Source: Lentimicrobium sp.
GTDB taxonomy: Bacteria > Bacteroidota > Bacteroidia > Bacteroidales > Lentimicrobiaceae
Length of the DNA: 60,714 bases
Assembly (NCBI GenBank): GCA_019429275.1
Contig: JAHYJC010000027.1
Span: 1-60,714, forward strand
Reading direction: 5' to 3'
Shown here one piece after another: positions 46,314 through 54,713 of this stretch. Made by a program: the position numbers and the translations under genes. Position 1 is the stretch's first letter. Each line of letters begins with the position of its first letter. The notes beneath the pieces are model-generated. The model made no database searches. It was not told where the DNA came from and saw nothing but the letters and a program-made list of their open reading frames with translations.

Positions 46314-46524
46314 AAACGAAGGATTTTCTTCCTATGCCAAATATTCAGCACTCGGTATTCAGGCTGGAATTATAATTTTTGCAGGCACACTGGGCGGATA
46401 CAAACTTGATACATGGACCACATTCAAATTTCCTGTTTTTACCATTCTGCTTTCGCTGATTTCTGTATTTGCAGCCATTTGGATATTAATTCGTGAGGTT
46501 TCGAAAAAAAATAAAACAAAATGA
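46288..46524 (+). CDS. atpZ: AtpZ/AtpI-family small membrane protein
   Basis: 78 aa from the ATG at 46288 (MSQTEKKNKNEGFSSYAKYS). Two membrane helices (ALGIQAGIIIFAGTLGGYKL and FPVFTILLSLISVFAAIWIL) are the AtpZ layout. In other bacteria it sits before atpB and, with AtpI, helps assemble the c-ring or transports Mg2+/Ca2+. Here it is 25 kb from the atp operon. It overlaps bactofilin upstream and the next gene by ATGA. Confidence 0.8.
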   Translation: MSQTEKKNKNEGFSSYAKYSALGIQAGIIIFAGTLGGYKLDTWTTFKFPVFTILLSLISVFAAIWILIREVSKKNKTK

Positions 46525-46916
46525 GCACCCTTTTCAATGATTTTCTGAAAAAGATACTGGTTCTGACCGGCATCACTGCCATTCTCATCGTTTTATTCTA
46601 CCTTTTTAAACCTCATTACATCAGCCCGGCACTTCCGTTTTTGCTGGCATTTTTTATGGCAGTTTCAGTAATTTCTTTTAAAATACTCCAGAAAAAAGCC
46701 ATCCATGAACCGCGTAAATTTGTCACAGGATTTCTTGCACATTCAGTAATCAGAATGATGCTTTATTTGATAATCATTGTCTCCTATGCATTTTTATACA
46801 GAACAGATGCCATAAAATTTATCATTGGTTTTTTTATCCTTTACCTTGTCTTTACAGGGTTTGAAGTTTTTCAGTTTCTTAAACTTACCAAAAGGACAGG
46901 CAATTTTCAGAAATAA
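46521..46916 (+). CDS. Four-helix membrane protein, possible AtpI-like
   Basis: 131 aa with about four membrane helices (ILVLTGITAILIVLFYLF, ALPFLLAFFMAVSVISF, MLYLIIIVSYAFLY, FIIGFFILYLVFTGF). The tight ATGA overlap with atpZ suggests it is the AtpI partner, though its sequence is too diverged for a firm call. It is the last gene of the porW-bactofilin-atpZ run. Confidence 0.6.
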   Translation: MSTLFNDFLKKILVLTGITAILIVLFYLFKPHYISPALPFLLAFFMAVSVISFKILQKKAIHEPRKFVTGFLAHSVIRMMLYLIIIVSYAFLYRTDAIKFIIGFFILYLVFTGFEVFQFLKLTKRTGNFQK

Positions 46917-47047
46917 TTTATTGTCTTATAATTCAATTGCTTGCAATCATCCAAAACGCACTTTCCGAAATAATTTCAGAGCAGAAAAAACTTAATTTAA
47001 AATTTTTTGTTTGATATTTTTATTGATTAATTAAACAATTTTTTTAG

Positions 47048-47077
47048 TTTTTAACTTTCAATTAATCCTTACCTTTG
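47048..47077 (+). promoter_or_regulatory. Promoter of the queD-folE pair
   Basis: TTT at 47048-47050 lies 19 nt before the -7 box TACCTTTG at 47070-47077. Transcription should begin about 47083. This rules out an in-frame start at 47075 and supports the ATG at 47096. Confidence 0.65.
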
Positions 47078-47095
47078 GGTATAATCTACAGAGAG

Positions 47096-47518
47096 ATGAT
47101 TTACATTACCCGTAAAGAACATTTTAATGCAGCCCACCGTCTATTCAGGGCAGACTACAATGATGAAAAAAATCTCGAAGTTTTCGGGAAGTGCTCCAAT
47201 CCAAACTGGCATGGACACAATTACGAATTATTTGTTACTGTAAAGGGCAAGGTGAATCCTGAAACAGGTTTTCTGATCAATCTTAAAGAACTCAGCAGAA
47301 TTATCAATGTATTTGTTGTAGAAAAATTAGATCACAAAAACGTAAATCTTGAAGTTGGTTTTATGGCCGGAAAACTGGCATCATCAGAAAATCTTGCCAT
47401 TGCAATCTGGGAACAATTAGAAGAACCCATTACGAAAGCCGGTGCTCAATTGCACTGTATTAAACTTTTTGAGACTGAACGAAATTTTGTAGAATATTAC
47501 GGAACACAAACAAACTAA
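47096..47518 (+). CDS. queD: 6-pyruvoyl-tetrahydropterin / 6-carboxytetrahydropterin synthase
   Basis: 140 aa from the ATG at 47096 (MIYITRKEHFNAAHRLFRAD). The zinc His ligands are in FNAAHRL and NWHGHNYEL; the catalytic Cys is in FGKCSNPNWHGH and the Asp-His pair in KLDHKNVNL. It converts dihydroneopterin triphosphate to 6-carboxytetrahydropterin in queuosine synthesis, or 6-pyruvoyl-tetrahydropterin. FolE, the previous enzyme of the pathway, follows 3 bp later. Confidence 0.92.
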   Translation: MIYITRKEHFNAAHRLFRADYNDEKNLEVFGKCSNPNWHGHNYELFVTVKGKVNPETGFLINLKELSRIINVFVVEKLDHKNVNLEVGFMAGKLASSENLAIAIWEQLEEPITKAGAQLHCIKLFETERNFVEYYGTQTN

Positions 47519-47521
47519 GTC

Positions 47522-48184
47522 ATGAGCAGTGAAATAGTAAAAGACATGATCATCGAAAACATGATGGATGATTATCAAATTAAAGATGGTTATCAAAAAA
47601 GAGATCTTTATAACCAAAAAACCATTTCGGAACTGGCCTTACATTATAAAGAAATTTTAAAGTTGATCGGTGAAAATCCTGATAGAGAAGGTCTTGAAAA
47701 AACACCTGAAAGGGTAGCAAAAGCCATGCAATTTCTCACACACGGCTACGATCTGGTTCCCGAAGATATTCTCAGATCGGCCATGTTTAAGGAAGACTAC
47801 AGGCAGATGGTTCTTGTAAAGGACATTGAAGTGTATTCGATGTGTGAACATCACATGATTCCATTTTTTGGCAGAGCTCATGTTGCTTACATTCCAAACG
47901 GACACATTGTCGGGCTCAGCAAGATTCCGAGAGTGGTTGATGCTTTTGCACGGCGTCTTCAGGTTCAGGAGCGATTGACCACCCAGATAAAAGATGCCAT
48001 CAACAACACCTTAAAACCGCTGGGAGTAGCCGTTGTAATTGAAGCTCAGCACATGTGCATGAGTATGAGGGGCATACAAAAACAAAATTCTGTAACCACA
48101 ACATCTGATTTTACGGGGGCTTTTCTGGTTGATAAAACCAGGGCGGAATTTATTCATCTCATTGGATCGAGGTTACACGGATAA
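47522..48184 (+). CDS. folE: GTP cyclohydrolase I
   Basis: 220 aa. The zinc motif is [20 protein letters not shown] with both His and the Cys, and the later Cys is in [20 protein letters not shown]. It turns GTP into dihydroneopterin triphosphate, the shared precursor of folate and queuosine and the substrate of the preceding enzyme. A ~30-residue N-terminal extension is present. Co-transcribed with queD. Confidence 0.97.
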   Translation: MSSEIVKDMIIENMMDDYQIKDGYQKRDLYNQKTISELALHYKEILKLIGENPDREGLEKTPERVAKAMQFLTHGYDLVPEDILRSAMFKEDYRQMVLVKDIEVYSMCEHHMIPFFGRAHVAYIPNGHIVGLSKIPRVVDAFARRLQVQERLTTQIKDAINNTLKPLGVAVVIEAQHMCMSMRGIQKQNSVTTTSDFTGAFLVDKTRAEFIHLIGSRLHG

Positions 48185-48272
48185 CATCTGCAAATAGAAT
48201 TCTGTAAAATCCGGGAATCCGGGAACATAACAGACAAGCAAAAATTGTCGTTACGCAGGGTTAAATTATACT

Positions 48273-48638
48273 AACGTGTTGTGCGGATAGGTTCATAATG
48301 CAAAAGCGTACTTCAGATGGTTCAAAGGTTTGTTGTTTTGCAAGTTGAAGTATTGCAATAAAGTGACTCCGTTAATTTTAGTCAACAATCTTACCGATAA
48401 ACCCGATCACTGATTTTGCATAGTTCCTTTTGAGCATAAACTGATCACAAAGTTGAGCGAAAAGTGTTTCTATTCTTTTCCGAACTCTATGATAAATAGG
48501 TTCAAAAGGAAGATGATTCTTCTGATTGGAGAGGTTGGGCGTCTGCAACTTTACCTGACTACATGAGAATAAATCAGATTGACACTCACTTGAAAGATAA
48601 CCTTTATCCCCAATTAAAGTACAGTTTGTGCTTGATTG
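48273..48638 (-). pseudogene. IS982-family transposase C-terminal remnant
   Basis: On the minus strand from ~48638 the frame reads CTLIGDKGYLSSECQSDLF and QTPNLSNQKNHLPFEP, then RVRKRIETLFAQLCDQFMLK, the conserved end of IS982 transposases. A stop (KIVD then TAA) interrupts it, and the rest (TKINGVTLLQYFNL, KPLNHLKYAFAL) continues in another frame. The N-terminal half is missing. The terminal repeat AACGTGTTGTGCGGAT is at 48273-48288. It is a decayed, truncated copy. Confidence 0.85.
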
Positions 48639-48650
48639 TCAATAAAAATG

Positions 48651-48680
48651 AAGGAGCAATCAAATAAATTGAAAGCTCCT
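48651..48680 (-). terminator. Hairpin after the lipoprotein/small-membrane-protein pair
   Basis: GAAGGAGC (48651-48658) pairs with GCTCCTTC (48673-48680), followed on the minus strand by ATTTTTATT. It lies 35 bp after the last gene of the pair. Confidence 0.65.
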
Positions 48681-48715
48681 TCAAGACAACAAAATTGAAT
48701 TTTTGATTGGAAGTA

Positions 48716-48949
48716 TTACTCAATATTGGTTTGTCTTTGCTTCTTTTCTTTCCTTCTTTTCATAAAATATACATAATAGTGGTAAATAATTGCAATACCA
48801 CCTATTACAGGAAGGCTATTATTGTAATTCGGCCAGATTTGTGTGAAGTGGAAAACAATATACAATAAAATGTACAATATTGCAGTCCTTGTCATAGATA
48901 CTTTGAAGTATTCCCGACTGTTTTCAGGTTCATAAAAGAATGATTTCAT
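48716..48949 (-). CDS. Small two-helix membrane protein
   Basis: 77 aa from the ATG at 48949 (MKSFFYEPENSREYFKVSMT). Two membrane helices (TAILYILLYIVFHFTQIW and LPVIGGIAIIYHYYVYFM) and a basic tail (KRRKEKKQRQ). It starts ~12 bp after the lipoprotein stop, so the two are likely one transcript. No family is recognised. It could be a partner or immunity protein for the lipoprotein (speculative). Confidence 0.6.
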   Translation of the reverse strand: MKSFFYEPENSREYFKVSMTRTAILYILLYIVFHFTQIWPNYNNSLPVIGGIAIIYHYYVYFMKRRKEKKQRQTNIE

Positions 48950-48961
48950 TTTCAATTAATT

Positions 48962-49699
48962 TTAGTTGGTGTTCCCTAACCAATAAATTCCGGAGCTAAC
49001 TAATCCACCAGCTTTGGCTGTGAATGGGTTTCCAGTAAATAGCGCTGCACCTAAAGTACCCCAAATATCTTCGGCAACAATAGGATTTATATCTTTACTA
49101 CCTGATTTGTAATTATTTTCATAGTAGCCGAGACCACCACCTTCTTTAGATGCCCACAACACCGAGGAATACCGGGCTACACTGATAGCTGCCTTAAGTG
49201 CCATTGCTTGTTTCTTTGTTAAATTAGAATAATTTATTGTGTTTTCATAACTTATCAGTGCATTTGTTTTTTCCTGTAATAGAGAACTGCTAATTACAAT
49301 GGAATTTATTACGTCAATATAAGGAAATAGAAGAGAATTTTCTTTATAAATTGAGGACATAAGATCAACATAGTCCTTTGGTTCAACAGTTCTCTGTGCT
49401 CTCATGATACTGAAATCAGAAAAAGAAGGAAGACCCAAGACATAAAAGTAATTATAGATATCCGTAGAGTCAATAGGTAAGATTGGCGTTACTGAATCTA
49501 TTAATTTTATTAATTGAGCGTTGTGTGCTTGACCAACATAATCATATTCATTTAAAGGATTTGCAGCTGAGACAAGAGATGTTCTTAAAGTACCGGTATT
49601 CTCATCATCTGCTGTTTTGGTTTCTTTTGACCCTTTTTCACAACTTACCATAAACATTGCTACTACAAGTAGCCAACTAATTAATCTTAATGTTTTCAT
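48962..49699 (-). CDS. Lipoprotein with Gly-rich C-terminus
   Basis: 245 aa. The signal MKTLRLISWLLVVAMFMVSC ends at acylated Cys20. The mid-region is helical (NALISYENTINYSNLTKKQA). The end, IWGTLGAALFTGNPFTAKAG followed by GLVSSGIYWL, is Gly-rich and weakly hydrophobic, a pattern also seen in some bacteriocin-like or pore-associated peptides. It lies between two IS982 remnants. Function unknown. Confidence 0.65.
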   Translation of the reverse strand: MKTLRLISWLLVVAMFMVSCEKGSKETKTADDENTGTLRTSLVSAANPLNEYDYVGQAHNAQLIKLIDSVTPILPIDSTDIYNYFYVLGLPSFSDFSIMRAQRTVEPKDYVDLMSSIYKENSLLFPYIDVINSIVISSSLLQEKTNALISYENTINYSNLTKKQAMALKAAISVARYSSVLWASKEGGGLGYYENNYKSGSKDINPIVAEDIWGTLGAALFTGNPFTAKAGGLVSSGIYWLGNTN

Positions 49700-50034
49700 T
49701 TGTTTGTAAGTTCTAGTTTAGAGCCTCCTTCGATTTTAGGTCTCTTCGGCATATTCCGACCATATTAGATATTTTTAATCAATTGATATTCAGGATATTG
49801 AAAAAATACCAAAATTTTAATTCATTCAGAATCAACTGATTGCGTCATAGCGTCCTTGCAAGGGACAATATTTTAACGGACTATTGACAATTAGACTGCA
49901 ATAATGGTGATAATATTTTATAATGAAAAAGAAATATAGTATAAAACCAATTTTCATATTCAATTATTATTGAGACTAATTACAAATAAATAAAATTAAA
50001 TCACAAAAATATCATATACATCATATATATATGT
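49700..50034. other. Intergenic region, AT-rich
   Basis: About 330 bp upstream of the lipoprotein gene and before the IS982 derivative. No protein-like frame or RNA is seen. Confidence 0.4.
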
Positions 50035-50527
50035 AACGTGTTGTGCGGTTAGATTCATGATGCTAAAGCGTACTCCAGAGGGTTCAAAGGTTTGTTGTTT
50101 TGCAGCAACTGTTTGGTTCAAGAGTTCAATACGGGGGTATAACTTTTTACACATTCGATTGAGGTTACACCGATCGATTAGATTTGGAAAGACACTGGAA
50201 TGATCACATTTAAGCTTGACCCATAAGTAGTTTTCACTATCAATTCCTAATGATTCACTTGTGAGAGACGATGCAATGATCTCACAATCAGTTATTTTTG
50301 GCTTATATGAGTAATATTTTAGATTATCTGAACTGTTGATTCTATCTTTGAATACAGATTTTGTCAGGTCAAAAAATTTATAGAAATTTGAGCGTAAGTT
50401 ATGCAAAAGTAGATGTCTTGTTGTGGTAAATAATACATCTATTTTACTGTTTATCTGTATTATGCATAACTTATTTTTGTTTTAGTTACTAACAAACTTC
50501 TTAACAATTCCAACCGCACAACACGTT
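50035..50527 (-). mobile_element. IS982 deletion derivative with both ends
   Basis: Perfect 16-bp terminal inverted repeats lie at 50035-50050 (AACGTGTTGTGCGGTT) and 50512-50527 (AACCGCACAACACGTT). Inside, from 50406 on the minus strand, is the transposase N-terminus (MHNLRSNFYKFFDLTKSVFK, LGIDSENYLWVKLKCDHSSV, FPNLIDRCNLNRMCKKLYPR). It ends at LLNQTVAAKQQ, fused directly to the short 3' end sequence. The middle of the gene is deleted, leaving a ~490-bp element that cannot move by itself. No clear target duplication. Confidence 0.85.
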
Positions 50528-50617
50528 ATATACTATGTTTTTCTTGCTAAAGTCCTTGAAAATCCGGATCTGCTCTCACTGGGTCTGTCAGCACTGAGTC
50601 AGAATCCCATTTTTTTG

Positions 50618-50625
50618 TATTTTTG
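50618..50625 (+). promoter_or_regulatory. fabD -7 box
   Basis: TATTTTTG at 50618-50625 fits TAnnTTTG, 26 bp before the fabD ATG. The -33 element is not clear. Confidence 0.4.
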
Positions 50626-50651
50626 CATCCTTCAAAACCAATAAAATCTGC

Positions 50652-51527
50652 ATGAAAGCATACATATTTCCCGGACAAGGCGCCCAGTTTGTGGGCATGG
50701 GCAAAGATCTTTATGACAACAACCCCATTGCAAAAGAGATGTTTGAAAAGGCCAATGAAATTCTTGGCTTCAGAATTACCGATCTTATGTTTAATGGCAC
50801 CGACGAAGACCTCAGGCAAACCAGGGTAACACAGCCGGCCATTTTTCTGCATTCTGTAATTCTTGCCAAAACCCTGGGCAACGATTTCAAACCCGAAATG
50901 ACAGCGGGACATTCACTTGGCGAATTCTCGGCACTGGTTGCTGCAGGTGCTTTATCGTTTGAAGATGGACTCAGGCTCGTTTATGCACGCGCCATGGCCA
51001 TGCAAAAGGCCTGTGAAGCCGAACCATCAACAATGGCTGCTATTCTAGGCCTCGATGATGCAAAGGTAGAAGAGGTTCTTGCCGGAATCGGCGAAGTGGT
51101 GGTTCCTGCCAATTACAATAGCCCCGGACAACTCGTTATCAGTGGTTCAATAAAAGGAATTGAAGTGGCCTGCGAACAACTAAAAGCGGCCGGAGCCAAA
51201 CGCGCTTTACCGCTAAAGGTCGGTGGTGCTTTTCACTCTCCTTTAATGGAGCCTGCCCGTGTTGAACTGGCTGCTGCCATCAATACTACCCATTTTAACA
51301 CTCCCGTTTGTTCTATTTATCAGAATGTTACAGGTAAACCCTATACCGAACCCGCACAAATCCGCGAAAACCTGATTGCACAGCTTACCGCTCCGGTCCG
51401 TTGGACTCAGATTGTACAGAACATGGTGGCAGACGGAGGCAAAATTTTTATTGAAGTTGGTCCGGGAACAGTGTTACAGGGTCTCGTAAAAAAGATTGCT
51501 CCTGAAGCAGAAGCAGCAAGTGCATAA
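50652..51527 (+). CDS. fabD: Malonyl-CoA:ACP transacylase
   Basis: 291 aa. AYIFPGQGAQFVGMGKDLYD is the oxyanion/N-terminal motif; the catalytic Ser is in MTAGHSLGEFSALVAAGALS and the catalytic His in KVGGAFHSPLMEPA. It loads malonyl groups onto acyl carrier protein for fatty-acid synthesis. It stands alone here, convergent with the molbindin gene. Confidence 0.96.
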   Translation: MKAYIFPGQGAQFVGMGKDLYDNNPIAKEMFEKANEILGFRITDLMFNGTDEDLRQTRVTQPAIFLHSVILAKTLGNDFKPEMTAGHSLGEFSALVAAGALSFEDGLRLVYARAMAMQKACEAEPSTMAAILGLDDAKVEEVLAGIGEVVVPANYNSPGQLVISGSIKGIEVACEQLKAAGAKRALPLKVGGAFHSPLMEPARVELAAAINTTHFNTPVCSIYQNVTGKPYTEPAQIRENLIAQLTAPVRWTQIVQNMVADGGKIFIEVGPGTVLQGLVKKIAPEAEAASA

Positions 51528-51550
51528 TCTTCTTTTCAGTAAAATTTAGA

Positions 51551-51594
51551 AGAGGTTGTCTCAAAAGCCTGATCAGACTTTTGAGACAACCTCT
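51551..51594. terminator. Bidirectional terminator between fabD and molbindin
   Basis: AGAGGTTGTCTCAAAAG (51551-51567) and CTTTTGAGACAACCTCT (51578-51594) form a 17-bp perfect stem between convergent genes. Confidence 0.85.
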
Positions 51595-51597
51595 TTA

Positions 51598-51807
51598 TTA
51601 TTCTTTTCCGATCATCACTTCGGTCGATTTAATGATGGCATAAACCGTATCACCGGGTTTCATGTCCAATTCCTGTATGCTCTCCATTGTAATCACTGAA
51701 CTGAGCACATTTCCACCTCCGATGTCGAGCAATACGCGGGCAGTTACTATTCCCGGTTTAATCTCCTTAACGATTCCTTTTATCTGATTTCGTGCACTGA
51801 TTTTCAT
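51598..51807 (-). CDS. Molbindin (Mop/TOBE domain) protein
   Basis: 69 aa, one Mop domain. MKISARNQIKGIVKEIKPGI and the end AIIKSTEVMIGKE are the conserved strands of molybdate- or tungstate-binding molbindins, which assemble into a multimeric store. No molybdate transporter is adjacent, so the metal role is inferred from family only. Confidence 0.9.
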   Translation of the reverse strand: MKISARNQIKGIVKEIKPGIVTARVLLDIGGGNVLSSVITMESIQELDMKPGDTVYAIIKSTEVMIGKE

Positions 51808-51883
51808 AATACATAAAATTTGTTGATTAATGTTAAGTTGGGTCAGTTCTTAAAAATCGGCTTTCAGTTGTTTTGCCTGCTGC

Positions 51884-52936
51884 CTACCTTTTAACATATT
51901 GTTCATTGTAGTATTTGATGTAATCGCCCGAAGTAACATTATTCAGCCATTCTTCATTTTCGAGATACCAGTCAACCGTTGATTCAAACCCTTCAGTAAA
52001 TTTGACTGTCGGCTCCCATCCCAACTCTTCCTTTATTTTTGTGGCATCAATGGCATACCGCAGATCATGGCCGGCACGGTCTTTCACGTAAGTAATCAAC
52101 TTAAGGGATTCACCTTCTGAACGGCCGAGTTTGCGATCTACAATTTCTATGAGTTTTTTAATCAATTCAATGTTTTGCCATTCATTGTTACCGCCAATGT
52201 TGTAGGTTTCTCCCTCTCGGCCATTGTGAAAGATCAGATCTATGGCTTTTGCATGGTCTTCAACGTACAGCCAGTCGCGTACATTTTCGCCCTTTCCGTA
52301 AACCGGCAAAGGCTTGTTGTTGCGTATGTTATGAATAAACAGGGGTACAAGTTTCTCAGGAAACTGATATGGGCCATAATTGTTTGAGCAATTTGAAATC
52401 ACAACCGGCAAATGAAAGGTGTGAAAATAAGCCCTCACCAGATGATCGCTGCTGGCTTTACTGGCAGAATAAGGACTTCTGGGGTCATAGGGTGTTGTTT
52501 CAAGAAATTTGCCTTCTTCTCCAAGCGATCCGTAAACCTCATCGGTTGAAATGTGATAAAAACGCTTGCCGTTGAAATCATCTTTCCAGATTGACCGTGC
52601 AGCATTCAGAAGATTGACCGTACCTACAATATTGGTCATGATAAACTCCATAGGATTTGAAATGGAGCGATCGACATGTGATTCTGCTGCAAGGTGAACC
52701 ACCCCGTCAAACTTATATTTATCGAATAACTTCTGAATCTGATTGCTATCTGTGATGTCTCCCTTTTCAAAAATATAATTGGGTTTATGCTCAATATCCC
52801 TGAGGTTTGTCAGGTTTCCGGCATAGGTCAGTTTATCGAGGTTAACTATTTTATAATCACGATATTTATTTACGAATAGCCTCACAACATGTGAGCCGAT
52901 AAATCCGGCGCCTCCGGTAATAAGTATAGTTCTCAT
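51884..52936 (-). CDS. rfbB: dTDP-glucose 4,6-dehydratase
   Basis: 350 aa. The NAD-binding motif is ILITGGAGFIGSHVVRLF and the active-site YxxxK is in SPYSASKASSDHLV; ISTDEVYGSLGEEGKF is the family-specific Thr-Asp-Glu signature. It makes dTDP-4-keto-6-deoxyglucose, the precursor of rhamnose and other deoxysugars of surface polysaccharides. It lies 19 bp after galE in a sugar-nucleotide cluster. The other rml genes are not here. Confidence 0.95.
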   Translation of the reverse strand: MRTILITGGAGFIGSHVVRLFVNKYRDYKIVNLDKLTYAGNLTNLRDIEHKPNYIFEKGDITDSNQIQKLFDKYKFDGVVHLAAESHVDRSISNPMEFIMTNIVGTVNLLNAARSIWKDDFNGKRFYHISTDEVYGSLGEEGKFLETTPYDPRSPYSASKASSDHLVRAYFHTFHLPVVISNCSNNYGPYQFPEKLVPLFIHNIRNNKPLPVYGKGENVRDWLYVEDHAKAIDLIFHNGREGETYNIGGNNEWQNIELIKKLIEIVDRKLGRSEGESLKLITYVKDRAGHDLRYAIDATKIKEELGWEPTVKFTEGFESTVDWYLENEEWLNNVTSGDYIKYYNEQYVKR

Positions 52937-52955
52937 TTCTATTATTTTAAATGAA

Positions 52956-53975
52956 TTATTTTTTTTCTGATAGTGCTTTCTCCCAGTTCCACGCAGTTCT
53001 CATCATCTCATCCAATGATTTTTCGGCCTTCCACTTTAATTCTTTATTTGCATAGCTTGTATCGGCCCAAACTTTTTCAATATCACCGGGCCGGCGGGCA
53101 ACAATCCGGTAATTTAGTTTCAGGCCACTAACCTTCTCGAACGATTTGATTACTTCAAGTACACTGTATCCGTTTCCGGTTCCCAGATTAAAAATTTCAA
53201 AATCCCCTTTCCCAACCTCAGAAATCATGCGATCAACGGCAACTACGTGAGCTTTAGCCAGATCCACAACATGTATGTAATCACGGATAGCCGTGCCATC
53301 GGGCGTATTGTAATCAGAACCAAACACCTGTAATGATTTTCTGATTCCAATACCAGTCTGTGTGATGTAAGGAACAAGGTTATTGGGCTCACCCAGAGGC
53401 AATTCACCAATCAAAGCTGAATCGTGAGCACCGATGGGATTAAAGTACCGTAAAGCAATGCATTTCAACCCATAAGCCTGCACAGCAAACTTTATCATCT
53501 GCTCCGACATTTGCTTGGTGTTGCCATAAGGCGACCAGGCTTCTTTAACAGGCGAAGTCTCTTTTACAGGAAGTTTATCAGGCTGACCATAAACAGTACA
53601 CGACGAGGAGAAAACAAGGTTCTTTATCCCGTTGTCTTTCATCCCCTGAAGGATATTGATAAGGGAATCAAGGTTATTACGATAATACATTAACGGATCG
53701 GTCATTGACTCCCCTACTGCCTTAAAAGCTGCAAAATGAATAACTCCATCCAGATCATGGTGGGCAGCAAAAAATGCATCGGTCACTGCCTTATCAGTAA
53801 GATCGAACCGGTGAAATTCCGGCTTCCTGCCGGTTATTTCTTCAATCCGTTCAACAACAAAGGCTTGTGAGTTTGAAAGGTTGTCGATAATTACAACATG
53901 ATGGCCTTTATTGAGCAATTCAACAACTGTGTGCGATCCGATGTAACCGGTTCCGCCCGTAACGAGTATTTTCAT
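52956..53975 (-). CDS. galE: UDP-glucose 4-epimerase
   Basis: 339 aa. The Rossmann motif is KILVTGGTGYIGSHTVVELL; FSSSCTVYGQPDKLPVKE and SPYGNTKQMSEQMI hold the catalytic Ser and YxxxK. It interconverts UDP-glucose and UDP-galactose (or the N-acetyl forms). Between wbpD and rfbB on the same strand, 15 bp after the wbpD stop, it is probably part of surface-polysaccharide supply. Confidence 0.96.
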   Translation of the reverse strand: MKILVTGGTGYIGSHTVVELLNKGHHVVIIDNLSNSQAFVVERIEEITGRKPEFHRFDLTDKAVTDAFFAAHHDLDGVIHFAAFKAVGESMTDPLMYYRNNLDSLINILQGMKDNGIKNLVFSSSCTVYGQPDKLPVKETSPVKEAWSPYGNTKQMSEQMIKFAVQAYGLKCIALRYFNPIGAHDSALIGELPLGEPNNLVPYITQTGIGIRKSLQVFGSDYNTPDGTAIRDYIHVVDLAKAHVVAVDRMISEVGKGDFEIFNLGTGNGYSVLEVIKSFEKVSGLKLNYRIVARRPGDIEKVWADTSYANKELKWKAEKSLDEMMRTAWNWEKALSEKK

Positions 53976-53990
53976 ATGTAAATTTATAAA

Positions 53991-54569
53991 TCAGGCCCTT
54001 TTTGTAACAACACCATTTTGCAAGCGGTACTTTTCTTTACTTTCATGACAAACTGCAACACCATTTTTATCGAAGTTCAGGCGATGGCCAAATTCGCTCA
54101 TCCATCCGATCTGCCTCGCCGGGTTGCCGACCACCAGCGCATAAGCCGGAACATTCCGCGTAACAACGGCTCCTGCTCCTATAAATGCATACTCGCCAAT
54201 GTCGTGCCCACAAACTATGGTTGCATTTGCCCCGATAGATGCACCTTTTTTTACCACAGTGGTTACATAAAATCCTTTGCGCACAACTGCACTCCGCGGA
54301 TTGGTAATATTGGTAAACACCATTGAAGGGCCAAGAAAAACATCTTCTTCACAAATAACTCCAGTGTAAATGGAAACATTATTCTGCACTTTAACATTTC
54401 TGCCAAGTTTAACACCAGGTGAAACCACCACATTCTGTCCAAGGTTGCAGTTTTCACCAAGTTCGCAACCCGCCATAAGGTGAGTAAAATGCCAAATGCG
54501 GCAACCGTTGCCGATTACGCATCCCTCGTCAATTACAGCAGTTTCGTGAGCATAAAAGTTTTTTTCCAT
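53991..54569 (-). CDS. UDP-sugar N-acetyltransferase, WbpD/WlbB-like
   Basis: 192 aa. Left-handed beta-helix hexapeptide repeats run through most of the protein ([60 protein letters not shown]). The start [20 protein letters not shown] fits the acetyltransferases that acetylate the 3-amino group of UDP-GlcNAc3NA. The neighbouring aminotransferase would supply that amino group. The dehydrogenase and epimerase of the pathway are not in the window. Confidence 0.88.
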   Translation of the reverse strand: MEKNFYAHETAVIDEGCVIGNGCRIWHFTHLMAGCELGENCNLGQNVVVSPGVKLGRNVKVQNNVSIYTGVICEEDVFLGPSMVFTNITNPRSAVVRKGFYVTTVVKKGASIGANATIVCGHDIGEYAFIGAGAVVTRNVPAYALVVGNPARQIGWMSEFGHRLNFDKNGVAVCHESKEKYRLQNGVVTKRA

Positions 54570-54668
54570 GGTGTTGATTTTGAGGGCAACTTAATAAATT
54601 ACAAATTACAGGTCTATTCCTGAATACCAGGTTCAAATGTAGTAAAATGTTATTATTACAACTCAAAA

Positions 54669-54692
54669 AAAGCCGGAAGATTATCCGGCTTT
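54669..54692 (-). terminator. Terminator after the aminotransferase gene
   Basis: AAAGCCGGA (54669-54677) pairs with TCCGGCTTT (54684-54692), with seven T following on the minus strand. It separates the aminotransferase from the downstream acetyltransferase transcript, at least partly. Confidence 0.8.
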
Positions 54693-54713
54693 ACATATTC
54701 AGGTTACCTATAT

